This document shows, piece after piece, positions 1 through 5,649 of a stretch of DNA of 6,063 nt; within the stretch, counting starts at the first letter, position 1, and each line of letters begins with the position of its first letter. Source of the DNA: Nitrospirota bacterium (GTDB lineage Bacteria > Nitrospirota > UBA9217). A program made the translations under genes and the position numbers. A model generated the notes under the pieces. The model made no database searches. It was given only the letters and a program-made list of their open reading frames with translations, and was not told where the DNA came from. The stretch lies in NCBI GenBank assembly GCA_017885365.1, contig JAFNGD010000395.1, positions 3,244-9,306 of the forward strand, written 5' to 3'.

Positions 1-594
1 GTTGTCCCCCTGGCCCGGCCCGTCAATCCCGACGGGTCCTCGACCTACAAGGGATACCTGTTCGTCCGAAAGGACAGCGGCATCAGGACCGCCGCGGACA
101 TGAAGGGCAAGAGGATGGCCTTCGTCGATAAGGCCACCACTGCGGGCTATGTCTTTCCCCTTGCCTGGCTGCGGGACAACGGCGTCACCGCCGTCGACGG
201 CTTTTTCAGCGAGCAGTTCTTCACCGGAAGCCATGACGCGGCAGTCCTGGCAGTCCTGAACCGGAAAGCGGACATCGGCGCCGCGAAGCACAGCATCTAT
301 GACCGGGTGCGGAAGGACGAGCCTCGCGTGGACCGGGAGCTGGTCATCCTCGCCCGCTCCTCCGAGGTCCCCTCGAACGGCCTCTGCGTACGGAAGGACC
401 TGGACGCCACGGTACGGGCGGCGATGAAGGACGCCCTGCTCACCCTGCACAACGATCCGGAAGGCAGGCAGGTCCTCGAGCAATTCGGGGCGCTCCGGTT
501 CATCGAAACATCACCGAAGGACTACCAGCCGGTGATCGACATGGCGAAAAAAGCCGGGATCGACATGCGTCGGTACCGGTACCGGAACGAGTAA
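1..594 (+). CDS. PhnD-type periplasmic phosphate/phosphonate-like ABC substrate-binding protein, 5'-truncated
   Basis: The reading frame is open from the first base and ends at TAA 592-594. It gives 197 residues, against about 300 for complete family members, so the signal peptide and first lobe lie outside the window. The visible part fits the PhnD-like fold (PF12974 type). It has YKGYLFVRKDSGI (16-28), a lobe-crossing strand followed by the ligand-loop sequence FVDKATTAGY (41-50), TGSHDAAVLAVLNRKADIGA (75-94), and the hinge segment SSEVPSNGLCVRKDL (120-134). A helical C-terminus ends in RRYRYRNE. Family members bind phosphate, phosphonate, phosphite or other small anions in the periplasm. 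Many stand-alone members are not transport proteins and instead work with sensor proteins. No ABC permease or ATPase follows here. The next gene is a transmembrane c-di-GMP enzyme 30 bases downstream, so a sensory role is a reasonable inference. The ligand cannot be read from the sequence. Confidence 0.88.
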   Translation, partial: VVPLARPVNPDGSSTYKGYLFVRKDSGIRTAADMKGKRMAFVDKATTAGYVFPLAWLRDNGVTAVDGFFSEQFFTGSHDAAVLAVLNRKADIGAAKHSIYDRVRKDEPRVDRELVILARSSEVPSNGLCVRKDLDATVRAAMKDALLTLHNDPEGRQVLEQFGALRFIETSPKDYQPVIDMAKKAGIDMRRYRYRNE

Positions 595-600
595 CGTTCC
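571..600 (+). other. Palindrome and hairpin at the end of the binding-protein gene
   Basis: CGGTACCGGTACCG (571-584) is a perfect 14-base palindrome that encodes the RYRYR tail. Overlapping its last base is a second perfect stem, GGAACG (584-589) with CGTTCC (595-600). Its 5-base loop AGTAA contains the stop codon. No T-run follows, so it does not look like an intrinsic terminator. The two structures exclude each other only at base 584. They lie 24 bases before the start of the next gene and could affect relative expression of the two genes, but no function is shown. Confidence 0.4.
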
Positions 601-624
601 CTCCCCGAAAGGCCCGCAAGCAGT

Positions 625-3120
625 ATGAAGCGTAAGATCATCCTGTCACTGCTCATCCTGTTCTTCATCTCCGGCTCCGGCGCGGTGCTGTCGACGCTGT
701 ACATCACCAGCACCACCTCGAACCTGAGCCGTCTCGTCAAGCTGCACCAGATCGAGGACCTGCGGCAGCACCTCTTCATTTCAATCCAGGCCGTCCAGTC
801 CGACCTCTATACCGTCCACACCCTGCTCGGCCGCAAGGTCGACGCCATCGTTGAGAATGTGACCATCCTGGACCAGGCCGCCGCGGCATGCAGGCAGTGC
901 CACCACGAGCCCCAGGTCGCGAAGGACATCACCGATGTTCAGCAGCTGGTCCGTTCCTACCAGGAAGCCCTCAGCTATTACATCACTGCGTCGGCAAACA
1001 GGGAGCGGATCGACAATCTCAAGATCGAGGCGGCCGCCCTGGGGAACGACCTCCTGCAGAAAACGAGGGATATGAACATCCGGGCCGCTGAAAAACTGGA
1101 GGCGACCACCACGCTGGCGATGAGGAAGGTCAAGGACGCCCGGCTCATCCTCTTCCTCACCATGATCATCACCCTCGCCCTGGGCATCGTCGTCGCAGTG
1201 AACCTCACGAGGGCCGTCACGGATCCTGTTAACACCCTGGTCACCGCCACGCGCACTCTTGCCGCCGGTGATCTCGGGCACACGATCGCTATCCGGGCCA
1301 CGACCGAGTTCGGCGAGCTCGCCTCGCACTTCAATGCCATGAGCCTCGCGCTGAAGGAGAACCATGGGGAACTGGTCCGCGAGATCGCCGAGCGGAAACA
1401 GACGGAAGAAGCGCTCCGGGAGAGCGAAGAACGGTATGCCCTGGCCGCCGAAGGCGCGAACGACGGTCTCTGGGACTGGAACATCAGGAACAACACGGTC
1501 TATTACTCCTTTCGCTGGAAGTCCCTGCTCGGGTTCGACGACGCCGAGATCGGGAACACGCTGGACGAATGGCTGTCGAGGGTCCATCCCGAAGACCGCG
1601 AAGGGGTGGAGGTGAAGCTCTCCGCCCACATCAACAGCCAGAGCCCGCAATTCGAGTGCGAGCACCGTGTCCGGCACCAGGACGGGTCGTACCGCTGGAT
1701 GCTCAACCGCGGGATCGCTGTGCGGGACGGGACGGGGAAGGCCTACCGGATGGCGGGTTCGCAGACGGATATCACGGCCAGAAAAAGCGCCGAGTCACAG
1801 CTCCTGTACGATGCCTTCCACGACATTCTCACGGGGCTGCCCAACCGTGCCCTGTTCATGGACCGCCTTGAGCACGTCATCGCCAGCGCCAAGCGCCACC
1901 CCTCATACCTCTACGGCGTCCTGTTCATGGATCTGGACCGCTTCAAGGTCATTAATGACAGCCTGGGCCACAGCGTGGGCGACAAGCTGCTTATTGAGGT
2001 CGGCAAGCGGCTCAAGTCCTGCCTCCGCCCGGGGGATACCGTCGCGCGGCTCGGCGGCGACGAGTTCGCGGTCCTGCTCGAGGACATCACCGACGCCGCG
2101 GACGCCGAGGAGATCACCCGCCGCATCGAGCAGTTCCTGTCGACACCCTACACCATCCAGGGAAGCGAGATCATCACCGGGCAGAGCATCGGCATCGCGC
2201 TGCGGTCCGAGCGCTACGAATGGCCGGAGCAGATCCTCCGGGACGCCGACATCGCCATGTACGAGGCGAAGTCCAAAGGCCGCGCGCGGCACGAGTTCTT
2301 TGACACCCTCATGCATGCGGGCATCATCGAGCGACTGCAGCTCGAGTCCGACCTCCGGATCGCGGTGGAGCACCGGGACGGGTTCGAACTGCACTACCAG
2401 CCGATCATCGAACTCAAGAACCGCCACCTCGTCGGGTTCGAAGCGCTGCTCCGCTGGAAGCACCGCACGCGGGGAATGATCTACCCGATGGAATTCATCT
2501 CCCTCGCAGAGGAGACCGGACTGATCGTGCCCATGAGCGATTGGATCCTGCGGGAGGCCTGCCGGCAGATCCGCGCGTGGCAGCAGCGGTTCCCGTCGAT
2601 GCCGGCGCTCCGCGTGAGCGTTAACGTTTCGAGCCGCCTGCTGCTGCAGCCCGGCTTTGCGGATTCCATCGCGAAGGCCCTGGACGCCGAGAGCCTTCAC
2701 GCCGGCAGCCTCGCCATCGAGGTCACGGAAAGCATGATCATGGAGCATACCAACGCGGCGCTCGAGACCATGGCCCGGCTGCAGGCAATGGGCGTCCACA
2801 TCCACATCGATGATTTCGGCACGGGCTACTCGTCCCTCAGCTACCTGCACAGCTTTCCCATCAACGCGCTCAAGATCGACCGCTCATTCATTTCCAGGAT
2901 GTCGGCGAACAGCGAGAACCAGGAGATCGTCCGGACCATCATCGCGCTGGCACAAAACCTGAAGCTGGACGTGATCGCGGAGGGGGTGGAGCTGGACCAT
3001 CAGCTGACGACGCTCAAGGGCCTGGACTGCCGCTATGGCCAGGGATATATCTTCTCAAAGCCCCTTCCTGCCGACGCGAGCGAAGCATGGATGCGTTCGG
3101 AGAAGGTCCTCGCCGTCTGA
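625..3120 (+). CDS. Transmembrane c-haem sensor diguanylate cyclase/phosphodiesterase (HAMP-PAS-GGDEF-EAL)
   Basis: This is an 831-residue bifunctional c-di-GMP enzyme of the inner membrane. TM1 is at about 5-26. A periplasmic helical sensor (27-172) carries CRQCHHEP (C89, C92, H93), a single covalent c-type haem site. TM2 is at about 173-194, followed by HAMP (195-247), a short coiled coil (248-270) and PAS (270-388). GGDEF (about 392-560) has MDLDRFK (D436), the I-site RPGD (468-471) exactly five residues before GGDEF (477-481), and so should make c-di-GMP with product inhibition. EAL (about 572-818) keeps E606 of EALLRW, N667, E699, D729-D730 in DDFGTGYSS, K750, E786 and Q806, so phosphodiesterase activity is also expected. 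The ATG at 625 is preceded by a weak GAAAGG (607-612), 12 bases away, and puts TM1 at the N-terminus. The gene starts 30 bases after the PhnD-like gene and is probably cotranscribed with it. Net activity and haem ligand are unknown. Confidence 0.96.
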   Translation: MKRKIILSLLILFFISGSGAVLSTLYITSTTSNLSRLVKLHQIEDLRQHLFISIQAVQSDLYTVHTLLGRKVDAIVENVTILDQAAAACRQCHHEPQVAKDITDVQQLVRSYQEALSYYITASANRERIDNLKIEAAALGNDLLQKTRDMNIRAAEKLEATTTLAMRKVKDARLILFLTMIITLALGIVVAVNLTRAVTDPVNTLVTATRTLAAGDLGHTIAIRATTEFGELASHFNAMSLALKENHGELVREIAERKQTEEALRESEERYALAAEGANDGLWDWNIRNNTVYYSFRWKSLLGFDDAEIGNTLDEWLSRVHPEDREGVEVKLSAHINSQSPQFECEHRVRHQDGSYRWMLNRGIAVRDGTGKAYRMAGSQTDITARKSAESQLLYDAFHDILTGLPNRALFMDRLEHVIASAKRHPSYLYGVLFMDLDRFKVINDSLGHSVGDKLLIEVGKRLKSCLRPGDTVARLGGDEFAVLLEDITDAADAEEITRRIEQFLSTPYTIQGSEIITGQSIGIALRSERYEWPEQILRDADIAMYEAKSKGRARHEFFDTLMHAGIIERLQLESDLRIAVEHRDGFELHYQPIIELKNRHLVGFEALLRWKHRTRGMIYPMEFISLAEETGLIVPMSDWILREACRQIRAWQQRFPSMPALRVSVNVSSRLLLQPGFADSIAKALDAESLHAGSLAIEVTESMIMEHTNAALETMARLQAMGVHIHIDDFGTGYSSLSYLHSFPINALKIDRSFISRMSANSENQEIVRTIIALAQNLKLDVIAEGVELDHQLTTLKGLDCRYGQGYIFSKPLPADASEAWMRSEKVLAV

Positions 3121-3139
3121 ATCCAGGAGCGAGCGCATC

Positions 3140-3159
3140 CCCTGCAGCTTGCTGCAGGG
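3140..3159. repeat. REP-like palindrome, copy 1
   Basis: CCCTGCAGCTTGCTGCAGGG forms an 8-base-pair stem closing the loop CTTG with a G-C pair. In RNA this is the G(CUUG)C tetraloop, known to be unusually stable because the loop C and G also pair. It starts 20 bases after the stop of the c-di-GMP enzyme gene. The following bases (TTAGCGAGCG) hold no T-run, so intrinsic termination is not indicated, although the stem could protect the 3' end of the message. An identical copy lies at 3206-3225. Confidence 0.8.
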
Positions 3160-3198
3160 TTAGCGAGCGATTAGAATAACAAAACTACCTTGCGGATC

Positions 3199-3231
3199 GA
3201 AGATTCCCTGCAGCTTGCTGCAGGGAGCTTC
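3199..3231. repeat. REP-like palindrome, copy 2, with extended foot
   Basis: The same 20-base palindrome recurs at 3206-3225, here extended by T3205-A3226. An outer GAAG (3199-3202) can pair with CTTC (3228-3231) across a small asymmetric internal loop (AT against G). A stem with a tetranucleotide foot is the general shape of REP elements, which RAYT (TnpA_REP) proteins mobilise. No RAYT gene is in the window. Copy 1 lacks this outer extension. Calling the family REP is by shape and recollection of similar intergenic palindromes, not by a search. Confidence 0.65.
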
Positions 3232-3368
3232 AATCCCACACCTCGCAGCAAACCAGCCTGCCGTCCCGATGGCCGCGCCGGATGTTCTTTACACGCAGTG
3301 CCCCTTTTTTATGCTCCTGCTGCTGACCAACGTGTCGGATCCCAAGCAAAAAGAGGAACCTCTCCTCC

Positions 3369-3382
3369 CTGATATAAATCAA
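3369..3382. promoter_or_regulatory. FNR/CRP-family-like palindrome (weak)
   Basis: CTGATATAAATCAA matches the FNR consensus TTGAT-N4-ATCAA at nine of ten fixed positions. It lies between two convergent genes with no recognised gene downstream on either side, and one such match in 6 kb is not improbable by chance. I list it only because it could mark an unannotated small transcript. Confidence 0.2.
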
Positions 3383-3585
3383 TGAATCTAGAACGAGCGC
3401 ATTCTCCGCAAAATCCGACCCGTCCGCAGGCTCTGCCATGGCTGATGTCGTTCCTTTTCCCGTCGCTCCGGATCCCACTCTAGCAAAACTGCACCGCCGC
3501 GACCGCTCAACTTTTTTTCCGAAGAGAACGCCGAAAAGACCGCATCAGCGCAACGCGTCGTTGTCCTGTATGATCGGAAAAGGTC

Positions 3586-5268
3586 CTAGTCTTTCCCCCG
3601 TGACCCATGACCTTTGACCCTTGATCCTTCGATATCCACCCGGTCCCCTGCCCGGACGCCCGACCCCGCGGCCGTCTCGATCACGTAGCGCACCGGCCCA
3701 TAGGAAGGGTAGAGGTCGCGCTGATTGGGGCGGCAGTCGCCGTAAACCCGCGAAACGGTCATCGCTGGGGTGACGAAGATAATGTCGATGGGAAAGGAGA
3801 CACTCCCCATCCAGAAGGTCACCTCCGCGGGCGTCGGGTAGGGAAAGAGCGCGGCCTCGTCCTTCGCAAGCTGCCGGAACCCCTGCAGCCCCCGGCGCTG
3901 GCTCTCCTCGGTATCGCACAGCAGCACCACCCGGAACGAGCGCGCCTTGCCGGACGGTCCCGCTGGGGTGACCGTCACGGTCATATTCTTCACCTTCTGC
4001 GCGGTCTGCGGCGCATCAGCGCCCTTCGCGATCCTCACCTCGACGGCCAGCACCAGGATGCCGGCGGCGATCGTGATGACGGTGATCAGGGCGCCGACGC
4101 GGAAATACTCCATGAACCCGATCTCGACCTGCTTCCTCGCCTGCTGGGCGACAATAAGGTTCGCCACGGACCCGATCAAGGTGAAATTGCCGGCCAGCGT
4201 ACTGCTCATGGCGAGCGCCAGCCACGCGACCCGGTCTCCACCCATCGACTCGATGAACGGCTTCAGGAGCATCACTGCCGGGACGTTGCTTACGATGTTC
4301 GAAAGGAGTGCCGACAGGAGCGACAGGCCCGCGATCCTGCCCGCCTGAGGATAGGACGACAGGTCGCCCGCCTGCCCGATCACCGACCCGGCAAGCCCCG
4401 AGACCTCCACGCCATGCATCACGACGAACAGGCCCGAGAAGAACAGCAGAAGCGTCCAGTCGACACCCTCGAGGACCCGCTCCGTGCGGACCCCGCCGAT
4501 GAGCATCAGGAGCACGGCGCCCGCCGCTGCGGTCAGGGAATAGGGATAGCCGAGGGAGAACGCTGCCAGCACGCCGGCGCAGACCGCGAGCGACTTGGCC
4601 AGGAGCGGGCGGTCCATGTCGTAGGCAGGCATAGCCGGCAGACGGTCGAATCGCACCTTCCCCAGGTCCTTTGCGTAGACAACGCGGATCACCGCGACGC
4701 TGACAACGAGACCGATGATCGTGACCGGGAAGAGCGCACCGAGAAAGGACAGGTAGGGGATCCCGGAATAGATGCCGATCAGCATGTTCTGGGGATTGCC
4801 GGTGATGGTCATGACACTGCCGATGTTCGATGCCGTGGCAAGCGCCAAGAGGTAGGGCATGGGACGGACGCCGAGCTGTGCCGTTACTGCCAGGATGATC
4901 GGCGTGTACAGCAGGCAGATGGTATCGTTCACGAACAGGGCGGAGAGGATGCCCGACGAGACCGACACAAGAATAAGAAGCTGCAGCGGAGTCCGGGACA
5001 AGGAGATGATGCGCTCCGCAATAAGTTCGAAGCAGCCGGCCGCCCGGAGATAGACCGTGATGATCATCATCCCGAGAAGCAGCAGGAGCGTGTGCAGGTC
5101 GACGGCGGCGAAGGCCTGGTCGAGGCTGAGCACGCCCGTGACGACCATGAGCACGGCGCCCACGAGCGCTCCGGCGGGCCGGTCGATGTGCACGCGCGGG
5201 ATCTGGCGCAGCCCGATGAAAAGATAGGTGATGAGGAAAATGACGAGCGCGGTGACCACGGAGGCCAC
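3586..5268 (-). CDS. ArsB/NhaD-type (SLC13-like) anion permease fused to a C-terminal DUF192 domain
   Basis: This 560-residue protein has two parts. Residues 1-411 are an inner-membrane permease of the ion transporter superfamily with about eleven or twelve hydrophobic segments. They carry the paired half-repeat signatures FVNDTICLLYTPI (112-124) with NIGSVMTITGNPQN (148-161), and ALLSNIVSNVPAVMLLKP (320-337) with STLAGNFTLIGSVANLI (356-372). Relatives export arsenite, exchange Na+/H+ or take up dicarboxylates or sulfate; the substrate here is open. Residues about 443-547 are DUF192 (PF02643 type): VVLLCDTEESQRRGL, FWMGSVSFPIDIIFV (485-499), YGPVRYVIETAAG (523-535), GDRVDI. DUF192 is uncharacterised, normally a small separate protein, often secreted. 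The linker 412-442 has no extra membrane segment. The start is GTG at 5266-5268 with no clear Shine-Dalgarno, and GTG at codon 4 is an alternative. The gene is convergent with the c-di-GMP enzyme gene. I saw no frameshift; the fusion itself is the odd feature. Confidence 0.9.
   Translation of the reverse strand: MASVVTALVIFLITYLFIGLRQIPRVHIDRPAGALVGAVLMVVTGVLSLDQAFAAVDLHTLLLLLGMMIITVYLRAAGCFELIAERIISLSRTPLQLLILVSVSSGILSALFVNDTICLLYTPIILAVTAQLGVRPMPYLLALATASNIGSVMTITGNPQNMLIGIYSGIPYLSFLGALFPVTIIGLVVSVAVIRVVYAKDLGKVRFDRLPAMPAYDMDRPLLAKSLAVCAGVLAAFSLGYPYSLTAAAGAVLLMLIGGVRTERVLEGVDWTLLLFFSGLFVVMHGVEVSGLAGSVIGQAGDLSSYPQAGRIAGLSLLSALLSNIVSNVPAVMLLKPFIESMGGDRVAWLALAMSSTLAGNFTLIGSVANLIVAQQARKQVEIGFMEYFRVGALITVITIAAGILVLAVEVRIAKGADAPQTAQKVKNMTVTVTPAGPSGKARSFRVVLLCDTEESQRRGLQGFRQLAKDEAALFPYPTPAEVTFWMGSVSFPIDIIFVTPAMTVSRVYGDCRPNQRDLYPSYGPVRYVIETAAGSGVRAGDRVDIEGSRVKGHGSRGKD
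3600..3627 (-). repeat. Degenerate 7-base tandem repeat inside the 3' end of the permease-DUF192 gene
   Basis: On the plus strand four consecutive heptamers read GTGACCC, ATGACCT, TTGACCC and TTGATCC, consensus NTGACCY. On the coding strand these are GGATCAA, GGGTCAA, AGGTCAT and GGGTCAC. They encode most of the tail GSRVKGHGSRGKD (548-560), which lies beyond the DUF192 domain. The domain itself ends near residue 547, so the repeat appears to have replaced or extended the native end of the gene. Confidence 0.75.
3982..3996 (-). promoter_or_regulatory. Internal ribosome binding site and ATG before the DUF192 domain
   Basis: On the minus strand AAGGTGA (3996 down to 3990) lies five bases before an in-frame ATG (3984-3982), which is codon 429. 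GGTGA is part of the full Shine-Dalgarno consensus AAGGAGGTGA. Starting here would give a 132-residue stand-alone DUF192 protein beginning MTVTVTPAGPSGKARSF. This signal looks better than the one at the annotated GTG start of the whole fusion. The short product would have no signal peptide, so it would be cytoplasmic. Whether it is used is unknown. Confidence 0.4.
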
Positions 5269-5373
5269 TGTAGCACGGAAGAGCAGGACAATTCAAGTGC
5301 GCCGGAACAGCCATCTACTCTGCCAAGCATGGACAAAGAACAGCGATTCCTCAAGAAGACAAGGATAAATCAT

Positions 5374-5518
5374 TCTCTCGCAAAGACGCAAAGGCGCAAA
5401 GAAAGGACAAACCTTTTAAGAACAGTACTGTTCAAAAACAGAAGGAAAAACAGGAAATGCGATTTTCTGAAGCTTCTGTCGTTGTTTTTCTTTACGTGCT
5501 TGGCGGCTTTGCGCGAGA
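5374..5518. repeat. Imperfect inverted repeat, CGCAAAG type
   Basis: The left arm (5374-5404) reads TCTC-T-CGCAAAG-A-CGC and on, and contains three tandem octamers CGCAAAGA, CGCAAAGG, CGCAAAGA (5379-5402). The right arm (5487-5518), reverse-complemented, reads TCTC-G-CGCAAAG-C-CGC-C-AAG, then CACGTAAAGAAA. The arms agree at most positions with one single-base indel, and the spacer is about 82 bases. The spacer has its own palindrome at 5420-5433. Similar CGCAAAG-rich repeats are familiar between genes of environmental bacteria. It ends about 105 bases upstream of the permease start. No transposase is present, so it may be a non-autonomous element. Confidence 0.75.
5420..5433. repeat. Perfect 14-base palindrome in the spacer of the inverted repeat
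   Basis: GAACAGTACTGTTC is its own reverse complement. It could be an operator for a dimeric regulator, or simply the tip of a cruciform formed by the surrounding inverted repeat. The spacing GAAC-N6-GTTC does not match the Gram-positive LexA box (GAAC-N4-GTTC), nor the enterobacterial CTGT-N8-ACAG box. Confidence 0.5.
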
Positions 5519-5566
5519 CAGCCGTTCGCAGTAGCTTTTCAACTTTTTTACGAATGAACCAAATAC

Positions 5567-5649
5567 TTTGCCACAAAGGACACCGGGAAAAGATTAAAAC
5601 TTGATATTCGTTGGCCTTTCTCTGTGCCCTCTGTGTTCTCGGTGGCAAA
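5567..5649. repeat. Imperfect inverted repeat, GCCAC/CACAGAG type
   Basis: The left arm (5567-5592) begins TTTGCCAC-AA-AG-G-ACAC. The right arm (5616-5649), reverse-complemented, begins TTTGCCAC-CG-AG-A-ACAC and continues with two CACAGAG units. The left arm is shorter by about one such unit, and both end in AAAG. The spacer is about 23 A/T-rich bases (5593-5615). The outer eight bases match perfectly. This resembles the common GCCAC...CACAGAG intergenic repeats of environmental bacteria. Reading from the edge gene it could act as a 3' hairpin, about 80 bases after that gene's stop. Confidence 0.75.

Larger units (their letters stand above)
3121..3585. other. Intergenic region between convergent genes, with repeats and no convincing gene
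   Basis: This stretch separates the 3' ends of the c-di-GMP enzyme gene (plus) and the permease-DUF192 gene (minus). It contains two copies of a 20-base palindrome near its left end, a small AGAGG-AA-CCTCT palindrome at 3352-3363, an FNR-like palindrome at 3369-3382, and T-runs at 3305-3310 and near 3511-3517 that lack a strong preceding GC stem. The short reading frames here (3190-3372 plus, 3230-3478 minus) have no recognisable domain, no good ribosome binding site and biased composition, so I do not call them. A small RNA cannot be excluded. Confidence 0.6.

Noticed and set aside
781..2850. Long minus-strand open frames at 781-1677 and 1903-2850, opposite the GGDEF-EAL gene
   Set aside because: They are opposite-strand frames kept open by high GC third positions. 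Their translations show no domain, while the plus frame has full HAMP, PAS, GGDEF and EAL signatures.
3190..3372. Plus-strand frame of 60 codons in the convergent gap
   Set aside because: It starts within the repeat region and spans the second palindrome, and its translation is low-information, rich in P, R and A.
3230..3478. Minus-strand frame of 82 codons in the convergent gap
   Set aside because: It has a GTG start without a good Shine-Dalgarno, crosses the end of the second palindrome, and gives no recognisable protein. It is possible but unsupported.
3505..3535. T-run near 3511-3517 as a terminator for either convergent gene
   Set aside because: I could not find a GC-rich stem next to it; only a weak TTTTC/GAAAA pairing is possible.
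5308..5326. Possible sigma-54 promoter for the permease gene (TGGCAG then TGG on the minus strand)
   Set aside because: The -24 part is good, but the -12 element has GG where GC is required at the correct spacing.
5374..5402. CRISPR array from the tandem CGCAAAG units
   Set aside because: The units are eight bases long and directly adjacent with no spacers, and there is no cas gene.
5420..5433. LexA-type operator reading of GAACAGTACTGTTC
   Set aside because: The half-site spacing is six, not four as in the Gram-positive box, the enterobacterial box has the half-sites in the opposite order, and no SOS gene is adjacent.
4016..5604. Minus-strand frame 4016-5314 (432 codons) and plus-strand frame 4414-5604 (396 codons) overlapping the permease gene
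   Set aside because: Both have strongly biased compositions (rich in R, P, H, or in D, E, R, Q) with no recognisable domain. The plus frame runs on into the inverted repeats. The permease frame carries conserved transporter motifs.
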